Shown piece after piece: positions 33,736 to 45,900 of a stretch of 64,000 bases of DNA; positions within the stretch are counted from its first letter, which is position 1, and each line of letters opens with the position of its first letter. The notes below the pieces were generated by a model. That model was not told where the DNA came from. It did not search any database and saw only the letters and a list, made by a program, of their open reading frames with translations. Source of the DNA: Brachypodium distachyon (lineage: Eukaryota; Streptophyta; Magnoliopsida; Poales; Poaceae); the NCBI RefSeq assembly GCF_000005505.3, contig NC_016132.3, positions 744,001-808,000 on the forward strand, read 5' to 3'. The position numbers were made by a program, and so were the translations under genes.

Positions 33736-34421
33736 TTAGTCCCTATTATGTAGGAGTAATCCAATCCAGTTATGTTCCTTAGATGGTTGCTCGAATATTT
33801 TATTCTGCTCTTTAAGTAGCTAGCAGCTTAAGCATAGTTAACCGTTTCCCTTTGCTAGATAGACAAACTTATAGTTGTTGTTTTTTATGTTAGCAATCAA
33901 TGCATCTGTCTTCATTCTTGGGTTATGTCAAATCAAATGTCGAATTAAAAATATATTGTAAAATCAGATGTCAAATGGGAAACTCACTTAGCCTGTTTTT
34001 CTTGCCTCTAATCGGGGCTCCATTTATTTAAAACTGAATACCAAATATTACTTTTGTTGCTAGGGTTTGTTGGTTTTCTCATGTTTTAATTTGTCTGCTT
34101 GGCATGTCATGTGATGAATTGACATGAGAACTCGCAATGCCATCTGCTTTGAGAAGTTATATATCCACCGTCCTGAAGCGGTATTTTTTGTTGTTGTGCT
34201 CCAAAAGCAATCGATGCAGAAGGACATGAAGGATGGGACAGCTGGGCTGATGCGAGAGATGGTGGAGCTGCCGAGAAGACAAAGGAGAGCCAGTTCGTCA
34301 GCTGTGATGGGTGATCGTCGTCCTGCTCGCTTGTCTGTTCTAGGATGGTGTTTTGGCCCCTGGCTTGCTGGGTCTTGTAAGATACGTTCCTTGCCGACGT
34401 TCTCGTCAGATGTTCTGCACT

Positions 34422-34478
34422 GTTAGGTCCTGTAGTTCGAATATTTGGGTTAGGTCCTGTAGTTCGAATATTTGGGTT
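34422..34478. repeat. 27-bp perfect tandem duplication
   Basis: gttaggtcctgtagttcgaa plus tatttgg occurs twice in a row at 34422 and 34449. It lies in the decayed downstream part of the FBX-5 unit. Confidence 0.9.
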
Positions 34479-34780
34479 GCAGCAGGGTTTTGCCCCATAG
34501 TGGCTTGACCGAGCCGGTGGAGTCCGGTGGGTTTCGTACCAGTTTCTAATGTTGCAAGATGCTTCTGAATATTTTGAAGTCGGATTTCGCGGTATCTGTT
34601 AACAATATATGGCTTTGCTGCTGCTGATCTATTAATACAACTTGCTCGTCTGTTGTCAGCGCATTTTTGTGCATCGCTCCCATTTACTTTTGTTACCTGC
34701 TTTGCATCACCTTCTGCACTGTATCGTGTTTGGTGCTATCCTCTTTGATTTTTTTGGTGCAAATGTTACCATTTGTATCT

Positions 34781-34872
34781 GTTTGATTTTAGCTCCTTCT
34801 TTTTTTTGAGAAACTGTTTGATTTTAGCTTCTTTTTTTTAGGGGTAGTTTGATTTTAGCTTCTTTTTTTTTT
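34781..34872. repeat. Triplicated target motif with poly(T) tracts at LINE 3' junction
   Basis: GTTTGATTTTAGCT occurs at 34781, 34816 and 34847. Each copy is followed by a T-tract of 8-11 bases (34797, 34832, 34863) and then by gagaaact, aggggta and gggacagaac respectively. The last leads into the LINE read on the minus strand. The arrangement resembles serial poly(A)-tailed insertions, the first two reduced to a few bases. Confidence 0.7.
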
Positions 34873-34891
34873 GGGACAGAACTTGCTTTAT

Positions 34892-37800
34892 TCAAGGAGT
34901 AACCTGGACAGGTATAGTAATCCCGTCCTGTGGCCGGCCAAACCACACATGACGCCCAGACTCAAGGGAGGAAGATCCTCTAGTTAGATTATGAGCATCC
35001 ACATTGGAGCTCCTACTTTCATCGAAAAGTACAAATAGAAAAAGACTTAGACACTCGCCAGTAATTTGAGAAAATGGCCCAAGGTTCATGCCATTAATAG
35101 CATTCACCACCTCCAAGCAATCGGAACCCACCCAAAGGCGTTGAACTCCGAGATCCGCTGCCAAAGACAGTGCTTCGTGGCACGCCATTGCTTCGAGGAT
35201 GGCAGGATCACACATACCTTCATAGGTAACAGCAAAAGCACCCTGGTATGTGCCCCTTTCGTCTCGCGCCACCGCAGCGACAGATCCTCGGTTGACCGTC
35301 TTTGCCACCGCCGCATCGACATTGATTTTCATGAGACCTGCCGGCGGAACCAGCCATCACGGCGCAGCCGGCCTTGCCCTTGGAGGCGCGGGCGCCGGTG
35401 GGGTGGCTGGCGAGATATCCTCGATGAAGCGCTCCACAAAAGAAAAGGTGGACAACGGACTTTGGAAGGTGTTCTCATGGATCGCCTTCCTCCGAGCGTG
35501 CCAGATAGCCCACAGGGTAACCGCCATCTGGATGAACTCATCGTGCTTCAGCGAGCTCATCATTGCAAACAGCCATTGCTTTGCTGATGGCTCAACAGTA
35601 GCTACCATGTGCTCCGTGATGTGTTCGTCGATGAGGGACCAGACACATCTCGCCATCGAACAAGAGATCAACGAGTGACGCCAGGAGTCAGCCTCACCGC
35701 AGATAGCGCACTTGCTGTCCTCCGCCATGTGTTGATGCTCCAGCAGGTCACCGGTGGGTAAGGAATGTTGAGCCAATCTCCAGAGAAAAACTCGGAGTTT
35801 TGACGGGATCTTCACTTTCCAGAGCGTCGTCCAATGCCGGCTATTGGCTTCAGAGTTGGAGCTACCCGATCGGCCCTCGAGCCAATCTTCCCGAACACTC
35901 TTTGTGTTGACGAACAACCGGTATGCCGATCTGACCGTGAACACGCCGTTTTTCTCAAAGTGCCATGCCCAAAAATCATCTTGAATTCTGATCGAGAGGG
36001 GGATGGACTTGATAACATCGACATCCATTGGAAGGAAAAACTCTTGAAGTTTCAGCAGGTTCCAGGACATCGTAGAAGAATTAATAAACTCACTTACAGC
36101 GATCGGCGGATCATCACGCGGACATGCCGTCGAGCGCAAACGTGTGGACCTCGGCAGCCAGTTCTGGTCCCATGCGTGCGTCGTGGTGCCATCCCCGATT
36201 CGGCGAATCAATCCTTGCTTCAGCATGTCCCGCCCCTCCACGATGGATCGCCAAACCTGGGAAGGATGGTTGCCGACCGGCGCCTCTAGGAAATCACCGC
36301 CAGGGAAATAGACCGCTCTGAGCAATCTAGCACTCAGAGTATTTGGCTCCTGCAGTATCCGCCATGCTTGTCGTGCAAGGAGGGCGAGATTGAAAAGTTC
36401 CATATCACGAAAACCGAGACCGCCATCAAACTTGGGCCTCGTCATTGTGCTCCAGGAGACCCAGGCAGTTTTGCGAGTGCCTGCCTTGCTTCCCCACCAA
36501 AATTTCCTCATGATAGATTCCAGGTGAAGGCAGAGGCCTCGAGGGAGTTTGAAACAGGACATTGAGTAGGTAGGAACTGCCTGTGCAACAGCCTTTATAA
36601 GTACCTCCTTACCTCCTGCCGAGAGCGTCTGCTCCATCCATCCCTGAACTCAGTTCCAGACCCTATCCTTGAGATACTTGAAAGCTCCACTCGTTGAGCG
36701 ACCAACATCGGATGGCATACCAAGATATTTCTCATTGACGGTTTCTTGCTGCACTTGCAGAATATCCTTGATCTCTTGTCTGGTGTCCTCAGGGCACCCC
36801 TTGCTGAAAAAGACAGAAGACTTGCTCATATTAATTCGCTGACCCGAAGCGCTACAATAAAGATCCAGAACATGTTGCGCTTCTGTCGCACCTGCCGGGC
36901 TTGCTTTCATAAACAACAGGCTATCATCCGCAAAGAGCAGGTGATTCACATCCGGAGCGGAGTGAGCCACTTTAATTCCATTGAGTCCAGATGATTGAAA
37001 AGATTTTAAGAGGCAGAGAGGCCCTCTGCTGCTAATAAGAACAGGTACGGTGAGATCGGATCCCCTTGCCGTAGACCACGGCTAGGTCGGAATTCTTCAA
37101 GTGGAGAGCCATTAAATAAAACCGAGAAAGAAACTGACCTCACGAGTCGCATGACCATCTCCACCCAATGCCCGTGGAACCCCAATTTGTGCATAATTTC
37201 CTTGAGGTAAATCCACTCCACCCGATCGTATGCCTTTTTCATGTCGAGCTTCAGGGCACACGTCTGGTGTTTTTTCGCCTTATTACGCTTCATGAAGTGT
37301 AAACATTCATAAGCCGTAATAATATTGTCCGTAATCAGTCGCCCCGGAACAAAAGCAGATTGTTCCTCCGAAATAATATCCGGCAATACCACCTTCAGCC
37401 TGTTTGCAAGGACCTTCGAGGCGATCTTGTAAATGACATTGCATAGACTAATGGGCCTGAATTGACCCAATTCAGTCGGCGCTGCCACTTTCGGGATCAA
37501 GACTATAAAAGTCTTATTTATACATGCCAGGTCATCCTGTCCATTTAGCACCCTGAGTACTACTGCAGTAATCTCCTCACCACAGACATCCCAATGGCGC
37601 TGGAAGAAGTGTGCTGGAAAGCCATCCGGGCCTGGCGCTTTCGTGGGGAACATCTAAAAGAGCGCAGTCTTGACTTCGAGTGCAGTGAAGGGCGCAAGAA
37701 GAGCAGTATTCATCTCATCTGTAACCTTCATAGGCACCACCTCCAGGACCTCCTCCATGTTCTGGGTACCTTCAGATGTGAAAAGAGCCCCAATTCCGTG

Positions 37801-38957
37801 GGACATTCAGTTAGCACACCATCCGGCCGCGCAAGCTTGGTTATTCTATTCTTCCTCTTTGTTCTACTCGCCCGCCGGTGGAAGAACTTCGTATTTTTAT
37901 CTTCCTCCGAGAGCCACTGAATTCGTGAGCGTTGACGCCACATAATTTCCTCTCGATGATACAGCTCATTCAGTCGCTCCACCGTTTTTAGCTCCGCATG
38001 CAACGGACCTTGGCGATTCGGATCAGCACTAAATTCGGCAAGCTCCTTATTCAGCCTTCGTATCTCCTTTCGGACGTGGCCAAACGTCGAAATTCCCCAA
38101 GTCTCGAGAGAGCTCGCCATTCTCCCTAGCTTCTCACATAGAGCGGGCATGGAATTCGGAGCACCATCCCCCTTCCAAGCCTGTGTAAACATAGGAGCAA
38201 AATTATTGTGAGTTTCCCACATAATCTCGTACCTGAAAGCAGGTTTCTTCTTCCTCCTTTTCGGCCGTTGTACCGAGGGCAGCAGCAGGATCGGGCTATG
38301 GTCCGAGGTCGAGGCCGTCAGGTGGCGCAGAGACGCCTCTGGGAACCTGGCCAACCACGACGGTAACGCCAGCGCTCTGTCGAGCCTGATGTGGCAGAAG
38401 GAGCCACCAGCGACTCGCTTCTCGAAAGTCCACGACACACCAACGTAACCAATGTCTTGGAGGCCGCAAACATCCACCGCTTCTCGGAACAAGCGTATCT
38501 GAGCATGAGAACGCTCATTGACGCCGACATGTTCCTCGCGGTGTAAAACTTCGTTGAAATCACCTAGGCAGAGCCACGGCAAGTCAACCGACGAACGGAT
38601 GAACTTGAGCATATCCCAAGTCTTATGCCGCTCTTTGACCTGGGCGTCACCATAAACACACGTGAGTCGCCACGGATCAAAATCTCCTTCCCCCACCGCT
38701 GCATCAATATGATACTGCGAATAAGGTAAAATCTCCAATTTTATTGCATTGTTCCAGAACAAACCGATACCACCACTACAGCCTGAACTACTAACTGCAA
38801 AAGCATTATCAAAACCTAGGGTACCAGCAAGACTCTCAACACGATCCTTCCGTAGTTGGGTTTCCACAACACAGAGGATCATGCCTCGCAAATTCCGAAG
38901 CTCTCGAACTGTCGCAGGTTTGCCCAGGCCACGACAGTTCCATGCAAGGATACTCAT
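34892..38957 (-). pseudogene. LINE ORF2 (endonuclease, RT, zf-RVT, RNase H), broken
   Basis: The minus strand starts at MSILAWNCRGLG (38957). In order it has an AP-type endonuclease (NCRGLG, VETQ, LCLGDFNEVL, SDHSPIL), reverse transcriptase (GPDGFPAHFFQ, RPISLCNVIYKI, KLDMKKAYDRVEW, GLRQGDPISPYLF, then FADDSLLF in 36650-36970), zf-RVT (35357-36637; WKVKIPSKLRVFLWRLAQ) and an RNase H domain (34892-35332; MKINVDAAV, SDCLEVV). Lesions seen: one extra T near 37790, a stop just before MFPTKAPGPDG (37654), a 1-bp deletion near 37010, a TGA between RVWN and VQGWMEQTL (about 36650), and a frame break before RNase H. No active enzyme is possible. Confidence 0.88.
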
Positions 38958-40171
38958 TGGGCCTGGCGGTCCTCTGACCCGAAGGCTGCCTGATTGCTCG
39001 TGCTTGCTGCATCCAAAGACATGGATTCCCCCTTCTTCACACGCTTCTTCTCCCTTGGTGCTATATATTTGGGCGGCGGTGGCGGAACCGGGAGCTGCAA
39101 ATTATTGTCCCCCTCCATCAACGCAAGCTCTAGCTTCTTCTTTGCACCCATATCATCTCCCTTCGGCTTGTATTCCAGAAGGCGCCCCGGAGGTAGTTCC
39201 GCCTTAGCCGGGCTTGACTCCAGAGAGGCATCACCCGACGAGCGTTTGCGGCTCTCCTGTTCCTGTCGCTGAGCCTGCTCGCGACCACCACCCTGGCCAC
39301 CAAAGCGGCCACCTTGCGTGCTACCCCTGGCCGGACCTGCACGCGTGTTGCCCGAGCTCGACCCAGAGCGTTGAAGCTTTGCTCTGTTCCAGCTCGTATT
39401 CGCAAGCATCTAGTCACCATACTGCTTGTCCTTCTCTGCCTAGACACCATTGCTGCATTCCTTCAGAACATGACCCATGCAGCCACATATTTCACAGAAT
39501 TTGGGCACTTTCTCATAGGTCACGCGAAGTATAATGTCCGCAGCCCCCTCCGGGGAAAGTACCACAACACGAGTCAAGGGCTTAGAGGCTTCCAACTCCA
39601 CCCGGACCCTGACGAAATCCTCCCCCGCCACCGCCGGCCGCAGCACAACGGACAGTACCTTCCCCGCACGAGCAGCCAGGCCTCGCACCAAAACTTCTTT
39701 ACAGAACATGGGGGGATCTTGTGAATCCGAATCCACACGTGAAGGAAGTTGAGATTGACATCACTAGCTCTCGAGAAACCATCATACGGTGCCAAGATAA
39801 CACCATAATCTCTGAAGATCCAAGGACCCTCCTCCATCCGCTTATTCCAATCGCCCAAGAAGGACGCTTGTACAAGAAACAAGTTATCACCGTGCGGCCG
39901 CACGCTGATCTCCTGGGCCGAGCTCCAGGCGAACTTCATGGTGGCCACCAGCGACGAGAAACTGTAGGATTTATTGGACAAAACCCTACCTAAGGCCAAC
40001 CACTTTGCCTCCTCTTTCAGATCCGCCATCTTCTTCCCCTCCACCTTAACTCCAACTCGTTCATCATCATGCAGCTTGAGGTTCCCTAGCAGCGCATCCA
40101 AGTCGACATCCGGCAAGGAGCCGGAACCCCTCATGCCGCCCATCCTGGACGACTCCGCCATCGAGATCGGA
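38954..40171 (-). pseudogene. LINE ORF1 (DUF4283/zinc knuckle), broken
   Basis: The ATG at 40171 starts MAESSRMGGMRGSG, followed by a DUF4283-type nucleic-acid-binding region (SYSFSSLVATMKFAWSSAQE, GPWIFRDYGVILAPYDGF, VNLNFLHVWIRIHKIPP). At about 39725, after IHKIPP, the frame shifts by one base. It continues with RVELEASKPL and a CX2CX4HX4C knuckle (CEICGCMGHVLKEC). A stop follows at about 39440. A basic, Pro/Gly-rich tail runs from 39409 to 38954 and overlaps the ORF2 start. ORF1 would package the element's RNA. Confidence 0.82.
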
Positions 40172-40453
40172 AACACAGCGCCAGAAACAACCCTAATCCC
40201 GCCGCACCAAGGCCGGGCAGTCGACCAGGTCGATCCCTTGAAGCAGCCCGAGTGCTGGCAGCAGACGAGGGAGAGATCAGGCACGAGACAGGAAAGAATC
40301 GCCCGGCGGCAGAGAAGTCGCCCGCGAGATCGCCCAAGCCCTAATTCTAGGTAGGAACGCTGCTTTGTTAGTTTACCTATTGTTTTTATTTTATTTATAG
40401 CAGTTTGGAAGTGAACTGGGCCGAAGTATGGCTCATTAAGGAATTTACGGCCC

Positions 40454-41614
40454 ATGTGGACGAAGAGAATTAAACCCCACGCCGTGACGCTCCTGGCAGC
40501 AATCACCAACCCCACGCCGGAATCCGCCGCCGCCAAGGGCCACCCGCTCGTGCTCACCCCCGGGGCGCCGCCTCCGCCTGCGAAGTCCTCGGCGCTGCCC
40601 ACCCCGATCCTACCCGAGACGTGGTCGCTCGCCCCCGCGGACCCGACCCTCGCCACCGCCGCCTCCTTCCTCGCGGCCTCCCTCTCAGGCGCGCCACTCT
40701 CCGCCCCGAGGTTCCGCACCCTCGTCACCTCCTTCCTCGCCACGCTCTCCGAGTCCCTCTCCCTCCCGCGCCCCGCGGCCGCGGCCGCGGCGCTCCCCGA
40801 AGCCATCCGCGCCGCCGCGCCCTACTTCCCCGCCACGCTCGCGCCCCTCGTAGCCTCCGCGGCGGCGGTCCTCGCGGAGCACGACGTGCTGCTCGCCCTC
40901 GCCGACGCCCGCGCCCTCCCGCACCCGCCGCCGGGCCTCCTGGCGGCGCTCTCCGACGCCGGCCGCCCCGACCTCGTCTGCGCCGTCCTCCGCCAGGCCG
41001 CCGACCTCCGCTCCTCCGAGCTCCTCGCCGCGCTCCGCTGCTTCCTCTCGCCGGCCTCCGACGAGGCCTACGACGCCATGGTGGGCGTCAAGGGCCGGTG
41101 GAAGGACGCCGCCGTGCTCGCCGTTAACAAGTGCGTGGAGAAGGGTGCGGGGAAGAAGGCGAAGCCCACCGCGATGCTGCTCATGATGGGGCACGACTGG
41201 TTCACCTCCCCTGAGGTGTGCCTGCACTACCTGTTTGCGTCCAGGAATGTGGACTGCGTGGAGTCTGTGGTTCTTGCCGCGGCTGTGGCCGAGCTTGACG
41301 GCGTGGAAGTGGCCGGACTGATGAGGTACCTCGCCAAGTGGGTAGGGAAGTACCGGAGGTTCCCGGAGGCCCAGGCTTGTCCGGAGGCAGCAGGAATGCT
41401 GGGTTTGGATCAGTGTGAAAGTGTGCCGTCGTTTGGGGCGGTGGCCAGGGCGATGGGGCTGGTGTTGGACCAGCATTTCTCCCACCTTGTGTTGAATGCG
41501 GAGGTTCGGGACGAGTTGAGGGCGGCTGAGGAGATGGTTAAAGAGCTGGCTGCCGAGGCCGAGTCTTCTGGTCCAATCCTCGACTTGCTACGCCGTATGC
41601 AGCATGACGTGTAA
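40454..41614 (+). CDS. Conserved plant protein of unknown function
   Basis: An intact single-exon gene of 386 residues. The first half is rich in Ala, Pro and Leu (GC-rich codons, possible disorder and helices). The second half looks like a folded helical protein (GRWKDAAVLAVNKCVEKG, LLMMGHDWFTSPEVCLHYLF, LMRYLAKWVGKYRRFPEAQA, ILDLLRRMQHDV). No signal peptide or membrane segment is seen. The first in-frame ATG is 40454, and the next Met is far inside. The strong codon bias and sensible C-terminal half argue for a real gene. I do not recognise a named family and offer no function. A dead LINE sits directly upstream, so the promoter is confined to about 100 bp or lies within or beyond the LINE. 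Confidence 0.8.
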   Translation: MWTKRIKPHAVTLLAAITNPTPESAAAKGHPLVLTPGAPPPPAKSSALPTPILPETWSLAPADPTLATAASFLAASLSGAPLSAPRFRTLVTSFLATLSESLSLPRPAAAAAALPEAIRAAAPYFPATLAPLVASAAAVLAEHDVLLALADARALPHPPPGLLAALSDAGRPDLVCAVLRQAADLRSSELLAALRCFLSPASDEAYDAMVGVKGRWKDAAVLAVNKCVEKGAGKKAKPTAMLLMMGHDWFTSPEVCLHYLFASRNVDCVESVVLAAAVAELDGVEVAGLMRYLAKWVGKYRRFPEAQACPEAAGMLGLDQCESVPSFGAVARAMGLVLDQHFSHLVLNAEVRDELRAAEEMVKELAAEAESSGPILDLLRRMQHDV

Positions 41615-41639
41615 GCGCTTATAATGTTTGTTACCTTTG

Positions 41640-42140
41640 GTAGTTCTGATGCTGGTCTCTGGAAGTTTTGGTAGTGTGTAGCAGTAATGAGCTCTGTGCT
41701 CTAGCAAATTGTCGCCATATTGCTAAACTGTAGCTCCTTTTGTTGGCATTTCATATATGTATCAGTATCAGTTCAATGAATGAGTAAAAGCAATATTTTT
41801 CACATCCGAATCTTGTTATGCCTGTTCAATTTTGTCCATTTTATTTCTCTTTGCTGCATGCATCTATGCTTGATTGACTGAGCAGAGGCGCAGAGCTCCA
41901 TTCTTGTGCATGGGATTGAATAATCCTTGCGATCAAGTGTTTTTAAACAAAGATGATTTAGCAAACATATTGCTAAACTGTAGCTCCTTTTGTTAATTTT
42001 GGTACTAGTTTGTTGCAGTGATGAGCTTTGTGCTCTAGCAAACATATTGCTAAACTGTAGTTCCTTTTGTTGGCATTTCATATATGTATCACCATCAGTT
42101 CAATGAATGAGTAAAAGCAATGTTTTCACATCCAAATCCA
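41640..42140 (+). repeat. Duplicated 3' UTR segment of the 40454 gene
   Basis: The phrase attgctaaactgtagctcct is found at about 41720, 41970 and 42048. The longer stretch through ggcatttcatatatgtatca and gttcaatgaatgagtaaaag occurs at 41740-41810 and 42070-42120. This is a local tandem duplication of about 330 bp, with the first copy containing the probable polyadenylation region. Confidence 0.7.
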
Positions 42141-42305
42141 GAAAGTAAAGATTTTTATGAGAAGCAGCGAAAATTGTACTGCATTGCCAGATTGTTGTCC
42201 AGTTCCCTGCAGATAAGGGGAGAACTGGACAAGAGAAATCAGGAAATCAACTAGCTATGCCAACTGAACAGAGAAGATGGCTCTCTTGCTGTGTGTTTCG
42301 TAGTT

Positions 42306-42530
42306 TGCCGGCACAAAGTCCACAAATAGGTGAATGATTCACAAACTCCACAAATAGGTGAATCATGCACAAACATCCAGGTATTTGCAGCAACTGGCAC
42401 ACATAGCTGCTGCCTTTTTTTTATTTCGAAAGCATGACAAACAAATCACACAAGCAGCTAGGTTGATGCATGCAGGCAAGCACACACAACCATCTCAGCT
42501 GTTTCTTTGTTCAGATACAACACTCTCAAA
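42306..42530. repeat. Segment duplicated at 53890-54140
   Basis: Shared phrases in the same order are gtgaatgattcacaaac/acag, caactggcacacatagctgc, acaaatcacacaagcagcta and ttctttgttcagata. Within this copy cacaaataggtgaat is itself tandemly doubled (42315, 42348). The two copies flank the NLR gene and the copia element. Confidence 0.7.
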
Positions 42531-42968
42531 TGTAAATGTAGATGCACGCAGGCATACACATGCTGCTGCTCAATTACAAGCCCAAACACATGGCATGCAC
42601 AAATTCAGCCAGGTGGATGCACGCAGGCATCCACAGCAAGCCGCTTCAATCGCAAGCCACACAGCACATCAGCCAGGTCTATGCACGCAGCCACATACCA
42701 GACTGCTTCTTATTTGCAATCCACGATGGTGGGAGCCACCATAAGCTCACACCTAACGCAACAAAACAACACACAACAACAGGGAGAGGCGATCGATGGA
42801 TGGATGGCCAATACCCCCCCTGAATATCGTTCTTCCATGTTTCAGCAGCTAAGCCAGCAACCAAGATCAGCTTAGCTGCCCAAGCAAGCACACAAGCAAA
42901 ACAAACACACATGATGCTGCAGTAGCACTAGCAGGAGCATCCGTCACCCTCACATAGCACCGAGTTGA
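42531..42968. other. 3' flank of the NLR gene
   Basis: Contains repeated ATGCACGCAGGCAT-like phrases (42470, 42541, 42616). No gene was recognised. It includes the NLR 3' UTR. Confidence 0.3.
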
Positions 42969-45900
42969 TCACCTAGGCAATGTGAGAGACGGAAAAACCA
43001 AACGGTGAGTAACTGAAGTAATGGCTAACTGAAACTAAGATGGATTCGGTAATATGCATATAGTAGTACCTGAGGACGGAGCCCCTGGGCATTTTCTTCT
43101 TGTAGTAGCGCGAGTGGCCCGGCGCCTCGAAGTGGTCAGGCCGGTGGCCGGCGTCCCACTCCAGAGCATCCCACACCTCCTTCTCGATCTCGACGGTCGG
43201 CTTCTTCTTGCCTCGGCCACGGGACACCACGGATGGCAGCCGACGCAGGCTCCAGCATCCCCTGATCTTGATGCTCTCCAGCGCGGGCGCCACCATGTTG
43301 AATGACTCGCATATCTTCTGCAGCTTCGGGAGGTCGTGCAGGTGGATGGCGGCCAGCTTCGGGAATGGTACGCCGTTGGTGGTTATTTCCTCTGGGTAAT
43401 CTCCATCCAGTATGAAGATGTGGCTGAGGTCGCCGCAATGGATGATGTGGAGGGTCTCCAAGCTGGGGAAGGAGGAGACCCACACCGGGAGCACGGACTG
43501 GAGCCTGGGGCAGGAGCGCAGGTGTAGATGCTGTAAATATTGGAAGGATTTGGTGTCGTTGAAGCGAGGATAGCTTGAATCTTTACTCCAAATCGAGCGG
43601 GCCATTAGAAGATCTGACACCCAGAAGGTCTCCAGTTGCTTAAATTCAGACGACTTGGAAGGGAAAATGGTATCCAACTTGCAGCACCTCTCCACGCAGC
43701 ACCGCCTAAGTTTGTCCCACCACATATATTCTTGAGAAATAATGGCACGTACTGAGACGTCGTGCACATGCAGGGATTCGATATAATACTGCATCAGTTG
43801 ACCTAGTGATTTGTCTACTTCGCTTTCCACGTAGCAGCTCCCTTCAGCAATCTCTAGATGTTGATCCAACTCTCTAGTCGGAGGCTGTGGGAAGGCTTGC
43901 ATCGGCGCAACGCCGACCATGCCAAGGACATCTCTGTACCGCCCAGCTGGAATAAGCTGTTGCAAGCTCTCTTGATTACTGTTGTCGATTTTATCCTTGT
44001 TGATTGCTTCAGATATAACAGCCCCATCATACACAGGTGACGAGGTGATGTGGATATTAATCATGTAGTAAAGCCGCAACAGATTGCACAAAGAGCGAGC
44101 AATCCTCGCATCCACAATAACAGCATGCACTTGCAAACCGAATGATTTATTCTTGTCAATGGATGGTCGTTGACACATGGTTGCAGGACGCGTGTCTATG
44201 CATATCAACTCTAGATCGGGCTTTCTCTCGTCCGACCAAATGATTGCACGAAGATGCTTGCATCCAATTAGAAATAGCCGCTTGAGCCTTGGGACTTCCA
44301 CCACCATAGTCTTGAAGTCAAGTATCTTGATTGCGGTTCCAGACAGGTCCAGTTCTGCTAGGTTCGGTAGCCCACGGAGGAACAGATTCTCCAACTGTGT
44401 GCAGCCCTCTAAGGATATCTTGGAAATTCGAGTTTCCTTATTATCCGTTCTGCTAGATGGACGGAATTGTTTCGGAGGTAGCTCAACAGTTTGTGTCCAT
44501 TTAGAAGCTGGTCCGTATCCATCAAAGCTAAAGGACTTGATGGAGGGAGGAACGTGACTAGGGGCATCCACATTTTCCAGACCATCACAACCATCAAGCA
44601 CAAGTATTTGAAGGTTACCCGCCGTTGATAAGCTTATTGGAAGAATTTCCATCTCACTGTTGCCTGACAAATCAAGTATTTCCATACTTGTCTTATCCGT
44701 AAATGAGTTATCCACATCCTTTGATGCCTCCGACCGACATGTCGGATTGATTATTCGGAGCCTCTGAAGGTTAGATAGTCGCCCTTGTAATAGAGCTGCA
44801 TACTGCCAACTCCTGATTCCTTCTATATTTAGCTCTCTCATATTAGTCATAATATCTAACTTTTCTTCAGATAAAATTTCAATCCAGTCAGTGTGACGTA
44901 GGTCCAGCACCCACAGGCTGCACAAGAATGACCAGTTTGTAGGATCCTTTCCGTCAATTGTTTTGTCATCTATGCATCGATGCAGTCCAACGAATCTTAG
45001 GCTATGGCATTTGTGGAAAGGAGGTGAGGCAAATTTGAAGGCACAACAATGGAGAATGAGCACAGAAAGCTTGCTCGAGTGTTCAAACAGGCCCTTTGGT
45101 AGTGTTGGTGGCTGATCAGATCTTTCAAATGCTAAGAAGGATGATGTCGCTGCAGGTATAGTTTCCATACCATGTAATTTCATGTTTCTTGATGTGATTG
45201 AAATCCAACGGTATGGCCCATTTGTATATACATCATCATCTTTAACTGCCATGAAAGCAGGCTTCAAATATTTCATGAACTTCTTTAGTATTTCATCGAG
45301 CAAAGAAGAATCACACTCCCAATTTATCTCTTGGTGCAATGCCTTACTAATATCCATAGCTCTGTCCCCTTGTATGATCCCATCACACATCCAATAGTTG
45401 GAAGCATGAGCAACCCAATCAGATTTAGTAGCAATGTGGGAATTATAAAGCAGGAATAACTCATAGAGACAACAATCTGCAACAGTTTTTGGGTCAATGT
45501 CCAGCACACATGGATTGCGAGCAACTATGTCGGCAGCTTCTGCATGTAGTATGGCTTGAAACTCTGAACTTGTTAATTGTTTGATTAGAGGATAAGGATA
45601 AATAAGAGAACTCTGGGTGTATCTTAGCTTGTCAAGAAAACTGGTTTGCATCTCTGGAATGCGCACGGTCAGGCAGGGTCTTTTGAATGTCCAAAGCATC
45701 ATGCTGTTGCCATAACTTGAAAATCGAGGAATACCTGATAGACCGACGTCAACCTCGTCATCACTTCCATTAAGAAAAATGAGTATAAATTTGGTCCCAC
45801 TGAGGGTTTGATCAACCACTAGGGCAACACTGTCTATCTCATTCCTCGAGCTTTCATCAACTCCATGAAAATCATCCTCTTCATCTTCCTTATCCAGACT

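Larger units (their letters stand above)
34873..40349 (-). mobile_element. Near full-length L1-type LINE, inactive
   Basis: On the minus strand this reads as a complete L1-type plant LINE: 5' end at about 40349 (CTAGAATTAGGGCTTGGGCG), ORF1, ORF2 and a 3' end with poly(A) (plus-strand T-run at 34863-34872). The two ORFs overlap at ATGA (38954-38957). Several frameshifts and stops in both ORFs make it immobile. Its 5' end lies about 100 bp from the start codon of the next gene. No clear long target duplication was found at 40350. Confidence 0.88.

Noticed and set aside
39574..40806. 410-codon minus-strand frame spanning LINE ORF1 and the start of the 40454 gene
   Set aside because: Only the middle part is LINE ORF1. 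The upstream extension is antisense to a GC-rich gene, and the end is a frameshifted read of ORF1.
40685..41485. 266-codon minus-strand frame opposite the 40454 gene
   Set aside because: Shadow of a GC-rich sense gene, Gly/Glu/Arg-rich low complexity.
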